Below are positions 34,540-46,068 of a stretch of DNA of 64,000 bases, piece after piece. Numbering within the stretch: position 1 is the first letter of the stretch; each line of letters opens with the position of its first letter. Source of the stretch: Pyrenophora tritici-repentis (lineage: Eukaryota > Ascomycota > Dothideomycetes > Pleosporales > Pleosporaceae); the NCBI RefSeq assembly GCF_003171515.1, contig NC_089391.1:3038001-3102000 (forward strand), read 5' to 3'. The position numbers and the translations under genes were made by a program. A model generated the notes under the pieces. The model was not told the DNA's origin. It made no database searches and was given only the letters and a program-made list of their open reading frames with translations.

Positions 34540-34850
34540 GCTGCCCTCATGCTGCTTCTGATCAATGCAAGATGCTCCTGATCGTGCTGTTACTCATGCG
34601 TCTTCGGCAGTAGTAGAGATTGAGACGGTCCAGATGCCCTGTGCAAACACATTGAGCCCGATATTGCACCCAGACAACCGCCGCAAGATGATTCCGTGCT
34701 GCTCTCAGCCAATGCAAGCTGCTATTGTTTCTGGCATTACTCATGCTTCTTCGGGAGCGGTAGAGGTTGAGACGTGAGACTGTCCAGCTGTCATATGCAA
34801 ACACTTTGATGCCCTCGGACAACCAGCGCAAGATGTGGTACTGCCCCTCC
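34540..34850. repeat. Diverged tandem duplication, period about 147 bp
   Basis: Two copies are recognised by TCATGCGTCTTCGG at about 34594 and TCATGCTTCTTCGG at 34741. Each is followed by a GGTAGAG/AGTAGAG-TTGAGACG motif, TGCAAACAC and a CAACC-GC-CAAGATG motif. Further partial copies of TGCAAGATGCT and TAAACACT words occur upstream to about 34350. Confidence 0.65.
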
Positions 34851-35020
34851 TGTTGCCGTTTCGGCTTCGGCTTCAAGTGGGGGTATTTTGTTCGCCGAGG
34901 GTTGGGTCGGGCGATGTGTGAAGTGTGCACATTGACAGTGCAAACAAACCTCATCATGCCACCGCGATCGTACTCCGACATCGCCATCTTTCTTCTTGCT
35001 GCCGGAGGGGTAGATGGGTG

Positions 35021-35027
35021 TATATAA
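35021..35027 (+). promoter_or_regulatory. TATA box of the small membrane/coiled-coil gene
   Basis: A clean TATATAA lies 125 bp upstream of the ATG at 35152. It is followed by a C/A-rich leader with no intervening ATG. Confidence 0.6.
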
Positions 35028-35151
35028 GGGCTTCACCCGGCGCAAGTATCCAAACTTCTTATCCCCTCAAGCACACAACTATCCAAGACGTACTTAGCCT
35101 GCCAACCAAGCAACTAACCAATCAACCAAAACTTACAAGAGGTTAACCAAG

Positions 35152-35582
35152 ATGCCTACTATCATAGCTTCCTTCGGTGTCAACATTGCTGTGGCCATCC
35201 TCTACCTCATGGTCATCGGTATAGGTCTTGACTATGCCCTTGTAAGTCGCAACCCGCCTTTTTCTAGCATGTTAGCTGACAATCTTAGCCCGCTGTCTTC
35301 TCCAACGCCAACGTCATCATCCCTATCTTCATGGGCACTGTCTGTGTAGCCATCAACTACTACACACAACTGGCTGCCTCAAGCACTCTAGCCACTGCTG
35401 TATCTGATATCCGTGTTGATAATAAGGATGCTCGCAATTTGTTTATTAGGCTGAAGTCGGAGCTCGACATGCTCCGCTTCAACCATACAGAACTCTTGGA
35501 TTATTGTGAGGAGCTTCAAGATGAGAACGCCATCCTCGCAGAGAAGATTCTAATTTTTCAAGGAAGAGTAAGGAGGGGTTGA
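35152..35582 (+). CDS. Small protein with two membrane helices and a C-terminal coiled coil
   Basis: Spliced model: join(35152..35241,35289..35582), 127 residues. The 47-bp intron has GTAAGT and TTAG ends and keeps phase. The first helix lies in exon 1 (FGVNIAVAILYLMVIGIGLD), the second just after the junction (NVIIPIFMGTVCVAINYYTQ). The remaining 70 residues are charged and heptad-like (DARNLFIRLKSELDMLRFNH, then LLDYCEELQDENAILAEKIL), predicting a coiled coil. The product would be a small hairpin membrane protein with an oligomerising cytosolic stalk. I know no family for it. An intact gene with a TATA box and an intron is striking here because everything around it is decayed repeat. It may be a lineage-specific gene. 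Confidence 0.65.
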
Positions 35583-36212
35583 AGGGGGAACTAGGGAATG
35601 AGAGAGGGAAGGGATGAGAGAAGAAGATAGGGGGAGGAGCATGTATGTATGTCGCCTACGGGCTTGGCAACACTTCAGATCAGCAGGACCTACCCCTGAC
35701 TGTATACGATCGTCTTACACCTTAACCCACTACCTGTGAATACGTGAGTAGACAATTACATCCTGTAAAATTTCAAGGTATAGAATACTTGTGAAAACAC
35801 TATGCTGGATACAAGGGTGCATAAGCCGTGCTGTCCTAGAGGAGATGTAGAGGCGAAGGGAACATAATACCGTAAGAGGAGCAGGAAGGGGAGGGTATAA
35901 AGGCATCACAGACCCACAGGCACACTGGAGGGGGTTGAGATTGTGATTTCCCTGCTACGCAAGATTGTTTGTGTCTAAAGTGCCTCTCCTACTCCGTGAG
36001 AAGGCCTATGTCTGGATACACCATCTAATCATGTTATTAAACCATAACAGGAAGGGGGCGGTATGGGAAAAAAGATACCCTGGGAATCAGGAAAGGACCT
36101 TATATCGCAGAGCTTTGTCCACGCTCCTGAAAATAGCCTACGGCAGCTTTGAAGCCGAACCCAGAGGACACGGCGACAAACCAGCGGAGCCGTTCTTACC
36201 ACAAGAGTAAGC
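35583..36212. other. Convergent 3' region, no gene seen
   Basis: Between the small coiled-coil gene and the DUF1774-type gene. No coding signature recognised. Confidence 0.5.
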
Positions 36213-37152
36213 CTAGTCGTCTGATAGTAGCGGCGCCCTCTCGCGGTCTTCACTGACGATCTGGCCACGAGGGAAGGGATCGCGACCAAGAAGGCCTGGC
36301 ATGCCAACGGCAAGGGAGAGCAGGAAGAGGAGTCCACCAATGGTAAAGGCGAAGACCCACTGGAGCTGCAGAACATGTGGGCGAGTAAGAAACTGGCCAA
36401 CACCCGTAGCTACGATGTCGTATTAGTAAACTGTACCAAACACCATATACATGCAGTGACTTACAGAACGCCAAAGCTGACAGCGCGAATCCCATTGTGT
36501 AGTCCTTGAATGCGATCAAGTAGAACGCGCCATAGCCGACCCAACCCCAGATGAACACATTGGCAACAATACGTGCGGCAAAGTGGTTAGAATGCACGGC
36601 CAACGCACCACACCAGTAGAGTGCGATGAAATTCCAGGCAAGCGGGCCACTCAATGCACCAACATGGACCCAGCGGGGACCATTGCTATGGCGGAAGTAG
36701 GCAAAAGTGAGGTTGAAGAAGTTCACGACGAGCAAGAATTCCGCGAGCCAGAAGTGACTCCTCACAAAGAGATTGACGAAGCCGAACAGCAGCAGATTGT
36801 TGGCGATGAAGTGGCTGCCAATGTTTGCGGCGAAGTTGACCGTGGCGGTGGTAGGCGTGTACAGTGCGTACGCGTAGCCGAGCTGCAGCGCAAAGAGAAT
36901 GAGCCAGTAGATGGAAGTGAAGATGCTGCTTTGTGCAAAGGGCGTCGAGTAGTTATTGTGCCAGAAGCGATGGTTGTGCGCGCCAGCCGGGGCATGGATG
37001 GCGTAGTAGATGCTGCTGATGAGGAGGAGCAGGTAGCTGAGGCTCGTCGTGATCTTGTACAGGAGAATCGACTGCGGTGTATGCTCGTCCCGCTTGGCGA
37101 AAGGATTGAGGCTGCGCTGAGAGCCGGAGCTCTGCGTCGATGCGTCAGCCAT
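36213..37152 (-). CDS. DUF1774-type fungal multi-pass membrane protein
   Basis: Model: complement(join(36213..36409,36465..37152)), 294 residues. The first 27 residues are hydrophilic (ending AKRDEHTP); then come about eight hydrophobic helices, for example LLYKITTSLSYLLLLISSIY, SIYWLILFALQLGYAYALY and LQLQWVFAFTIGGLLFLLSL. Recognisable stretches are NIGSHFIANNLLLFGFVNLF, NFFNLTFAYFRHSN and AHNHRFWHNNYSTPFAQS. The short second exon encodes the last helix and an acidic tail ending ERAPLLSDD. The pattern matches what I recall of the fungal DUF1774 family, which has no assigned biochemical role. The tail's LL next to acidic residues resembles a vacuolar/endosomal sorting signal, but this is only an inference. 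Confidence 0.8.
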
Positions 37153-39404
37153 GGTAAGCTACGCGAGCACGAGAAACTTGTATGGAAGAAGCTTAAGCTG
37201 GTGTGTGGTGAGAGGAAGAAAAATCAACGGTAGTGGGGGTAGAGGTAAAGGTGGTGGAGAGATGGAAGAAGAAGGTAGGAGGGAGAGCAGTGCGGTAAAA
37301 GGTAACCACCACAAACCCCTAGACCGTGACGTGCCGTGTCTAAGCAGAGCAAAACCCCCTCCGTCACATACGTACATCCGTCCACACGGGCTTTTCTCTT
37401 CAGACGGGCAGGCTAAGCAAACAGGGCCCAGACCAGACCCGTAAGGCACGGTACGTCGCCTCTTTCCGCCTTTACTCCACTATCAGGCAAGTAGTGTCCT
37501 CGCCTTGTTACTCTTACTCTGCTTAGCATACTTCAACTCAGCATCCTCTCCCCACGGCGCGTCTCCTCAGATCCATCACGACCTAGAAGCAACAGAACAT
37601 CTCATCTCCCACCTCAACACATACACAACAGCCCTCGAATGCTTCAAACCTGATCACCAACCGTTACGTCACTCACGCTCGGACGCCTTATCCCCATGTC
37701 CACGCTCGTGCATGTCGCGCATTGGTCTCCCGCCCCGCATATACGAGAAAAACAAGCCGGCTAAGCCCAAAACCGAAGACGCCGACCCCCGACCCCAGCT
37801 CAGATCATCTACGTACCAGTACCATTCAATCCAATCCCAAATAGACACTTCATACCTCGCAAGACCCAGGAAGTTGTGCAAACAATACTACAACACCAAC
37901 CACCCGGCTGTCATTACCCGTTTCTCAAGCAATCTCCAGAACCAAGCGTTGTGGCTGCCAAGTGTCTATCCATCGTACACGGCAGGCAACGCCGACGTGC
38001 CGGCATGCATGCAACCATCCCCCCAACCCAAAGCCAGATCCCGAAACTCTACTGCGTCTAGCCCAGTCCGACGCCCAGTCCGACGCCCCGTCTAACCGAC
38101 TGGCCACACACAAGCAACCCTATGACCAGCGGGGTCTTGCTAGTGGTTGGCTCCCGCGTTTTCGTGGCGTTGTTTGTGCACTTGCTGTGATGCGGGGATA
38201 CATTACAGGACATACTGCAGATTTGTCGCAGAAAGTACTGCGGCTGCATACGCAGGGCGGGCCTGGACTACAGGTGTCATGGGTGTCACAATGAGAAGAT
38301 GGGGTACAGGCGCTTAGGCAGGGTAAGACGTTCTTGCAGTTGGTGGCGTAGGATACGAAATACGGGGTTTATGAAAGTTTGATGTACATGAGATAGACTA
38401 CAGGATATTCTTCTGGTATAATGACAGGTCATACAGCCACTGATTGATCGGCACGATACCACACTATTAAACGTTTATCGCAATGCCATGTTTACCCCCT
38501 ACTACTATTCTTGACACAGACTCTATTCAGGTTCCACAGAAAACTACAACCCACAGCTACGCCTCAAAGAACCGGCAACGATTCTATCAAACAATACTGT
38601 GTATGATTGTCCTGATCTGTGGATGTAGATAGGTATAGTGTAGATGGATAGATGAATGAACGACGTATACTTCTACTCTATCCAGTCATAACTCGTCTTT
38701 GAACCCGGCAAAGTGAGGCATAATATCCAAAGGATCACCATATTTCATCAGTGACCTGCGATGCGTTGTTCAACACGAGGTTCAATCGTCCCAATAGGAA
38801 GAATAGAGGCAATGGCAGCAACACAGAAAGGTGATTCCAAAAATGAAGAGTTTCTTGGGTATCTCCTACACGCCCTACATGCTACCTACTACCAACCACA
38901 CAAACCAGAAACTAGGAACTAAAAACTACTAACCGCTTGCAGACACAAGCCCCCTAGGAAGACAAGGACGCAAAGAAGATTAAGAAAGAAAGAGAGCTAC
39001 AAACGTATACTTATAAGTCTTGTCTTCTCGTCCGTATTATCTATCCGTCCACCCGTCCAGCTAAAGCAAGGCCAAAGAAGAAGGAGAAGAAGAAGAAGCT
39101 GCTTAGAAAAGTCTCACCTACTAAAGAAAAGGCAACGGTAAAGGTAGTTAAAAACCATATACCTGAATCAAGGCCAAGGAAGAACAAGATAATGTAGATA
39201 AGCAGGTGGAGATGAAAGAAGTAAGAAGAAGAGCAAGAAAAAGCCACGCCACGCCTTACTTTGTCACTATCAACGGTGACAGCGGAGCACATGGGCCCTA
39301 ATCACCGGAGCACAAGAAAAGGACCATTTTCGCATGCACCCTTTACACCCGCCTATGCCTACGCCTACACCTGTGCCTACACCCTCTCCTCTCGCAACCT
39401 TCCT
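37153..39404. other. Gene-poor stretch, no gene supported
   Basis: Upstream of the DUF1774-type gene and downstream of the histone deacetylase gene. Long frames exist on both strands at 37500-38110. The minus-strand one (37669-37881) is Trp/Tyr-rich and could be an exon, but without splice partners it is left uncalled. The part from 38200 to 39260 is A-rich with many stops. Confidence 0.4.
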
Positions 39405-42400
39405 CTACTCCGCAAATGGAATAACCCCATCTGCCTTAAAAACTGGCAACTCCACCCTCTTCCTCTCTCCCTCCTGCTTCACCGGCGTCTCCGCATGCGT
39501 ATTAGCAACCCACTGCAATGTCGCCCTGTCCTTTCCCTCCTCTTCCCCAAACCTCTGCTCTGTCATCCCACTACCACCAAAGCTCTGTGCCGTATAATTC
39601 ACAAACTGCGGTATATTCGACGGCGGAGGCGGCGGCGGCGTGTCAGCGCGAGGGGGCGGTGATGAATCAGCCAGAGGCTCGGTGACGGTGACAAAAGAGG
39701 GCATAGGAAGTTGCTCGCGGAGTTGCTCGGGTGTCATGTCCATGTCATGGATATCAGTGGTGGGCGGTTGCATCATGATGCCGTTTGAGATGCGGCGGTC
39801 TGGTGTGGGGGCTGAGGAGGTGGATTGGGGAGGGGATTGGAAGGGTTGGGTGGGTGAGGTGCGGGGGAGGACGGAGGATGATTCCATGGAGAGTGGGCGG
39901 GGTTGTTCGAGGGGGGCGGTGGCGGTGGATTGGATTTGGGGGGCCTCAGGGGCTGGGGTGGAAGATTTCGCTGGAGAAGGTGGCTTGGATGGTTTGGCTG
40001 GTCGACCGAGACCTTTCTTGGTGGTGGCTGTGGCTTTGGCTGCAGGCTTTGCGGCGGGTGCTCGAGTGGCAGGTGCCTTTCGTGTGGTAGTCTTCTTGAG
40101 TGCTTCGGTAGCTTTCTTCTCTTCTCTCTCTTTCTCCCGAGCATCATGCTCCTCCTTTGTAGGCATCTTCAGTGTGATCCGCTTCAGACCGGAGGTGAGA
40201 GCCTCCAGACCGTCATTCTCCTTGCCTTTGGGGGCGCTGGCCTTGAGGTTTTGGCTAGACGGGATGCGTGATATAGCTGGCCGTTGAGGAGCTCGCGCTG
40301 CAGCGGCAGTAGTTTGGCCTCGTGGCTTCTTCAGAGGAACTCCGTTTGTAGGTGCCGAAGGCGCGACGTCTCTCCTGTTGGCTGCCACACTGGGTGCACG
40401 ACTAACGCTTCTGCCGTCTCCAATGGATGATACGCTCGAAGCAATGCTCATGCGGCGTGCGGAGGAGCGAGGCAGTGCTTGGGCGTCTCCATTGGGAGCA
40501 AAGTCTGCGATTGTTTGCCGTCTGCTTGACCGAGCCTTTTCATCTTCAGAAACCCGCTCAGCGTAAGACAGTGCAGGCTTGCGACCGCGTAATTGCCGTC
40601 CTGATCCATCTCCGTGTGCAGCAGGTGGCGCCGGCGCAACAGGCTTGTCTTTCTTCACCTTTACTTCCATCAGGTCTTCTGGATGATGACTGCGGGTTTG
40701 CCGATCTGTCGGAATGAGCAGACTGCTGAGAGCATGCGCGGCAGTGGCCCAATCGACATCTGGCGGAGGAGGTGTAACGGGTCTAGACGGCGAAGCGTAC
40801 TTGGCGGAGAGGTTGCGATTGAGTTTCGACGGGTCGACGACTTTGGCGACGTAAGATTGTGTAGGTGACGAGAAGTGTGCGGGAGGCCCGACGCGAGGTG
40901 CCTTTGGAACATAGGCAGGCGGGGGATTCACTAGGTTCTCCAGTTCAGCTAGACGAGAAACATGCCACCAGTTAGGATCATAAGTGACAGGCCTGAGCTC
41001 CTCTTCAATAGACTCCATGGGCTCATCATCGTCTTGAAAGCTCTGCATGCTCAATCCACTAAGTCGTTGGCGCGGTTGCATGGAGAATCCGAGACCTCTT
41101 GGTGGATGCGCTTCTGCAAAGGCCTGGCCGTCGACAAGGCCAGTAAGATGGCTGAAGACTCCACTTGTCAGTGCTCTATCACTGTAACCACCTTCCAGTA
41201 CCGATATGACACGACCTTCTACTGACGTGCCCTCTTCCTCAGCCAAGCGGACAACGTCCTGTGTGAAGCGGGCATAGAACTCAGTGGGTACGTTGACGGA
41301 ATGGCGCTGCATTCCCGCCGTCTCCCATTCGCTGGCATCGAAACCGGTGGACAGAAAGATGACAGCCTTGGGGTCGGGATGGTTGGGAGTATTACGTAGA
41401 CGCTGAGTGTGGTGCTTCAAATACTGGCGTGTCTTTTCAAGTAAGACCATGTATTTATCTTCGTAGATTGCCCAGAACTGCTGTGGAGTCTCCCAAGACT
41501 GCAAATGTATGTTCCAGATGGACTGACCGTGAGCGTTGTCGATGCACAGACTAGCCGCCTGGACCTTGTCGTCATCGCCATCCTCACAGGGATAGGAATT
41601 GATGTCATGTAAGCTAAAGTAGCCAATCGAAGTCTTCTTCCAGTTTGGCGTGTTCTTGGGCATATTCTGGACTTTCTTGTTACGCGCCCATGTTATGGCC
41701 TGCGAGCCGTCTCCGTGGTGTAGATCAATATCGATGATAGCTGCATGTGTGACGTTGTACTCCATAATAGCGTGTTCAATACCGACGTGGACGTTGTTCA
41801 GCCAGCAAAACCCAGAAGGAAAGTCATTAGAGCAATGATGTCCAGGCGGGCGGACGCAGACAAAGGCCCTCGAGGGACCACCTCCCATGCTCGTACCTTG
41901 AAAGACAGCGTCAACTGCATCCAATACGCCGCCAAGAGCACCTTGGAATGCATTGAGCGATTCGGCGCAGAGGTAGAGATCGCCAGAGTGCAACTCTTGC
42001 TGCTTTGATGCCCGACCCGACCCAGCAGACGTATCCCTTGCCAATTCTTTGCCTGTTGTCGCCAGCTTCCGCTCCGCATTGTCGCACAAAGACTTCAACT
42101 CGTTCATCCACTTTGTCCCGTGTACGTTGGTAACGACTGGCGAGGTGATGTCGACGACGCGCGAGGTCTTGCGAATCTTGAATGGTATGCGCGCCGGGGG
42201 GCTGTGGGTTGGGTGTGGTGGATGGTTTCCCTCGGCGTGTCGCTCTCCTAGACGTACATAGGCGGTTGAAATACCCAAGACACTGGCCAGTATTCTCTCT
42301 GGTCGCTCCATGATTAGGCTCAGATGACCCTTGGGTGTCTTTGGCCTGGAATAGCGGTGACCATAGCATTGGTCATGTACAATGACCAAAGTCCCAGCGT

Positions 42401-42899
42401 TGACTGCGCCTGCCATGCCCTCATGCCGCGCAAGCTCTTTCTTAAAGTATTCCTCGGCCACATCGCATGCACGTAGTGGGGGCTTCTCTGCTGGGTGCGC
42501 AGGTCCCAATGGGCTCTTTGGTATGGGTGATTGCATGCTAGGATTGAATGATGCTCGTCTGGAGCTCAAACCTCGCGGCGTGCCAGGTCGATTCATATCA
42601 CCACGAAGGGAAGAAGTTGAGGTTTTCCGTACCAGGGCAGACGTTGACGAGCGGAAACTGGCCACGCTCGGGCTGCGTTGAACACTATTCTCCCCAGCAA
42701 AGTTGGGTGTCGAGGGTGTACGGCGCAGAGTCGAATTTACTGCTGGGGACTTTGGCAGTGGCGTGTTGGAAGGCATATGTAGTGAGAGGCGCTTCAGCGG
42801 GTGTGATAGGAGGTTCGCGTCATTGTTTACTGACTGTCGCGCCCCTCGTGGGGTGCCAGGCCTCGCACTCGCGGGGCTCGACCGTTGCTGATTCGACAT
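39405..42899 (-). CDS. HOS3: Hos3-type class II histone deacetylase
   Basis: One uninterrupted frame of 1164 residues. Residues 1-160 are Ser/Pro-rich and basic. The deacetylase domain lies at about 165-640: GTLVIVHDQCYGHRYSRP, RAFVCVRPPGHHCSNDFPSG with the tandem catalytic His (about 353-354), FCWLNNVHVGIEHAI, AIIDIDLHHGDGSQAITWAR with zinc-binding Asp and His residues, SIGYFSLHDINSYPCEDG, AVIFLSTGFDASEWE and VISVLEGGYSDRAL. The long C-terminal half is low complexity, rich in Ala/Lys/Pro, with predicted disorder. Size and the inserted, extended domain match the fungal Hos3 group, which removes acetyl groups from histones or other proteins. It lacks introns, unlike most of its neighbours. Confidence 0.92.
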   Translation of the reverse strand: MSNQQRSSPASARPGTPRGARQSVNNDANLLSHPLKRLSLHMPSNTPLPKSPAVNSTLRRTPSTPNFAGENSVQRSPSVASFRSSTSALVRKTSTSSLRGDMNRPGTPRGLSSRRASFNPSMQSPIPKSPLGPAHPAEKPPLRACDVAEEYFKKELARHEGMAGAVNAGTLVIVHDQCYGHRYSRPKTPKGHLSLIMERPERILASVLGISTAYVRLGERHAEGNHPPHPTHSPPARIPFKIRKTSRVVDITSPVVTNVHGTKWMNELKSLCDNAERKLATTGKELARDTSAGSGRASKQQELHSGDLYLCAESLNAFQGALGGVLDAVDAVFQGTSMGGGPSRAFVCVRPPGHHCSNDFPSGFCWLNNVHVGIEHAIMEYNVTHAAIIDIDLHHGDGSQAITWARNKKVQNMPKNTPNWKKTSIGYFSLHDINSYPCEDGDDDKVQAASLCIDNAHGQSIWNIHLQSWETPQQFWAIYEDKYMVLLEKTRQYLKHHTQRLRNTPNHPDPKAVIFLSTGFDASEWETAGMQRHSVNVPTEFYARFTQDVVRLAEEEGTSVEGRVISVLEGGYSDRALTSGVFSHLTGLVDGQAFAEAHPPRGLGFSMQPRQRLSGLSMQSFQDDDEPMESIEEELRPVTYDPNWWHVSRLAELENLVNPPPAYVPKAPRVGPPAHFSSPTQSYVAKVVDPSKLNRNLSAKYASPSRPVTPPPPDVDWATAAHALSSLLIPTDRQTRSHHPEDLMEVKVKKDKPVAPAPPAAHGDGSGRQLRGRKPALSYAERVSEDEKARSSRRQTIADFAPNGDAQALPRSSARRMSIASSVSSIGDGRSVSRAPSVAANRRDVAPSAPTNGVPLKKPRGQTTAAAARAPQRPAISRIPSSQNLKASAPKGKENDGLEALTSGLKRITLKMPTKEEHDAREKEREEKKATEALKKTTTRKAPATRAPAAKPAAKATATTKKGLGRPAKPSKPPSPAKSSTPAPEAPQIQSTATAPLEQPRPLSMESSSVLPRTSPTQPFQSPPQSTSSAPTPDRRISNGIMMQPPTTDIHDMDMTPEQLREQLPMPSFVTVTEPLADSSPPPRADTPPPPPPSNIPQFVNYTAQSFGGSGMTEQRFGEEEGKDRATLQWVANTHAETPVKQEGERKRVELPVFKADGVIPFAE

Positions 42900-43251
42900 C
42901 TTGGCCCTCTCTGCCCGCGTTGGAACGATGCCTGGCTCGCACTTACGAAGACAGTCTTGGGGGGTGAAAGGAACGTGGCGCTATGACGGAGCTCCCTTGC
43001 GTCTTCGTCTGGGCAACCATGCACCAGGGTTCAGCACTAAGCGACATGCCAGCATTAACATCTCATAAGGCTGAATGACCCACTCCTCCTGGCTCAGGCC
43101 CGCGGTAGTTTCCCTGGCTAGTCATCATAAGTTTGACATTGAGATCTTGGTATGCGCGTCGCTGTCATCAACTTATTTGTGCTCAAAAAAATCTTTCAAC
43201 TATTAACACAGAAATGTATCCTTATACTATTCACACATCTACAAGCCCTAC
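42900..43251. other. Tandem intergenic stretch, no gene seen
   Basis: Promoter of the deacetylase and 3' region of the beta-adaptin gene, both on the minus strand. Confidence 0.5.
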
Positions 43252-45655
43252 TTAAAGTAACAAATCCTGATTCCCGTCCGTCACGCCAGGACTCAAAACC
43301 ATGTGCTGTGGTTCGTTCTGGTTGACAACCCATCCACCTCCACCAGCGGGGTCTGCTGAAATCGGGCTACCGCCAAACGTGCTCTGTCGCCCTACGCTGG
43401 CAAAGTACATGTCTGCGTCAGTGACTGCATTTGCCATACCGCCATTCGTGGGGCTCAGAGAACCATTGCTATTGCCGTTGGTCGGAATGTCAAGCCTTGA
43501 TCGCTCTGCAACAGAGCGGTCCCGAGCCTGCTGTGCTGCCTTGACGGTAGGAAGTTCGTCCTTTTGCAAAGCTGGCGAGTCTTGTAACTTCCTCGGGCGT
43601 GCGCTGCGGAAGACTTGGTTGACAGGCTTGAGATAGACGGTTGCTAGTGTGCCTACATTCAAACACATCTCCTCGAGCGTGCCAGGGTCGAGCTTCTCAG
43701 ACTCTTCGGCTGTAATTGGGGGTTTCTCGCCCATGACCACCTTTTTCGCTTCGTCTGGGGCAGAAGAGAGAAGACGCCAGTACATGTAGCCGCGATCTCG
43801 CAAATCTGGGTTATCTGTCTCTTCTGTGGCCCACTTCAGGACCTTGGGTACAAGTGCCGAGCCACGAGTTGGTCGTTGTATAAACAGCTTCACTGTCGCT
43901 GTGAGAAGCGCGAGTTGCACTTCATGCGTCTCCTCCTGGAACGTATCTAAGAAGTCTTCAAGAAGAACATCCGAGTCTTCTATTCGATCCGCGTATTGGC
44001 CGATGACCCAGATCATGGCAGCCTTGGCTTCGGGCTCGTCTAGCGAGTCAAGGTTCTCGCACAGAGTCGAGATGATGGACTCATACTGGTTAGGATACTT
44101 GCGGAAGATGTTACGAATGACAACCGTCGCCTCCTGCACGATGTATGAGACCTTTGTGCTGACGAGAGAGAGAAGGGTACTGATGCAGAGCTGTGCTGCC
44201 GGAGCGATCTTGATAGCCAGCTTGCCGATGGCTCGCACTGACTTGCGTACAAAGTCGACATCGATTTCTGTAGCATACCTGGTCCCTGTTAGTAAGCCGG
44301 AGTTTCGGTGGATTGCAGTACATACTCGGCAAGTTCCGTCAGCACTTCCTTGATGTTCCGCTCAGTCGCCAGCATGAAGATGAGCTCAAGCTTGGTAACC
44401 TTGACGTATATAGGATCGTTGTATTTACAGAAGAAGACGCGGATGTCATTGCGCAGAACCTCTGGCCGCCGTTGCAGAATCAGAAGGGCGTTGCGAAGTG
44501 CTAGATATTGAATCTCGGGTCCTTTTGAAAGGAGTGTGACAAGCGGTGGTGAGAGCTTGTTGCATAAAGAGGTGACGACCTTTTGGTCGCGGATATAGTT
44601 CATTAAGTAAAGGATAACGCGGATGCAGGTAAGAACAACGGCAGAATTCGAATGCGAAAGACGTGGTGATATGCGCTCGGCGAGCAGTGCAGCCTCTGAG
44701 GTGTCCTGGGGAACATAGTTCATCATGGCCTCTAGGATGTACGTCTGGCCCCATTCAGAGCAATCTGGCAAGATGGAGACGATTTTGGATGCGCTTGCAT
44801 AGTCGATTGTGAGCTTGATGTTCTCACCTCTCTCCCATATATCCATGAGACCTGCCAGTGCGCTCGACACAACTGTGGGGTTTTCGTCTCGCAACATGCC
44901 ATTCAGCTTGTCGATGAGACCTGAGCCTTCCACCAGGTGCCTGTCGTGGTCGTAGAGTTTTGCCACGCAAAAGGCCGCTGTCTTCCGCACATATGGATCA
45001 GAGTCTTTTAAAAGGTTCTTGAGGTGTGGTACTGTCGCTTCGACGAATTCTCGGACGTGAACGTAGGACATGGTCCGTAGAGCGAGCGCTCTCACTAGGG
45101 GGTTGTTGTCGTTCATGTCTTCCTGTATTATGGGTAGTGCTTTGAGCGCAATGTCGGGTTTTATCCTGGCATAGTTGACCAGATACAGGAAGCACCTGCC
45201 GCCGTCAGCCTGATTCATACCTCACTACTGTCGCGTCACCCACATCTTCTTGATCTCCAGGCTGGGTATGTGCATACAGCCCACGATATCCGGGAATAGC
45301 GCTACCATGTCATTGTTGCTCATGGTCATGTTGGCGACAATCTTCTTGAGGGCTGTCTTCTTTGCTGAAAAGTTCTTGTCCTTCTTGCCGCCGCTGTTCA
45401 GCTCCAGACGAAGTTCCGCGACTTTGCCCTGGTGAGTGCGGAGGTTTGGTAAGCGCGTGTGCTCGAATGTGTAGGGTAGAAACATCATGATGGTATAGGG
45501 TGTGCATAGCAAGGAAAAGGGCGTCTCTGAAGCCACGCGCGAGGCAGAATGGGGTACAGGAGATGATGCGATATGTACAAGAAAGGAAGTAGGTGTAGTA
45601 CGAGGAATGGACGTACCCTCGCAAAGAGCTTCGCATCTTGGCCGCCCTGGCTCAT
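43252..45655 (-). CDS. Beta-adaptin (large subunit of an AP clathrin adaptor, AP-1/AP-2 beta type)
   Basis: Spliced model: complement(join(43252..44278,44326..45195,45244..45428,45617..45655)), 706 residues. The 39-bp first exon encodes [13 protein letters not shown] and is followed by a 188-bp intron, the longest in the gene. Splicing then gives [80 protein letters not shown] and [20 protein letters not shown]. These are adaptin HEAT-repeat trunk signatures. The trunk ends at [18 protein letters not shown] and is followed by a short tail; there is no ear domain, as in several fungal beta chains. The protein would bind dileucine cargo signals and clathrin at the Golgi/endosome or plasma membrane. 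The [14 protein letters not shown] opening recalls fungal AP-2 beta, but AP-1 cannot be excluded. Confidence 0.9.
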
Positions 45656-46068
45656 GGTGGGCTAATGATGTCGCGTACAAGCTGGGCTGTGTGCACGCTG
45701 CATGTGCCTGCCGTAGCACAATCAAGATAACCTCCCTCACAAGCTAGCGCCCCTCCCTTGCCGTTGCCGTTTGGAAGCCGCGTGCGGGGTGGAATTGGCT
45801 GATTCGCTCGTCGGTCCGTCTTATATCGCGTCGCGCATGTCGGAAGGAAGGAGGAGTGTATCCTGGTCGTAGAGGATTGACTTGATTGGTAATGTTGGGT
45901 GAAAGCAACTTTTGGGGAGTCTGACGGCGGTCAACACGGAGGAGGGGACGTGCGCCAGCCAAGGCCGCGAATGTGGGTCTCTCTGATGCTCCGCGAACGA
46001 CGACCCCGAATATCGCAAACCTCACGACAACCATCCCAATTGCTTATCCGGGTGTAGCGATCGCAATC
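45656..46068. promoter_or_regulatory. 413-bp bidirectional promoter region (beta-adaptin / EMC4)
   Basis: Start codons of two conserved genes face away from each other across this gap, so both core promoters must lie here. I see no TATA box. The position is set by the two gene models; activity is inferred. Confidence 0.5.

Noticed and set aside
37505..38113. Overlapping long open frames on both strands, including a Trp/Tyr-rich minus-strand stretch (37669-37881)
   Set aside because: No family signature, no convincing splice partners, and both strands are equally open, which is typical of chance frames in C-rich DNA.
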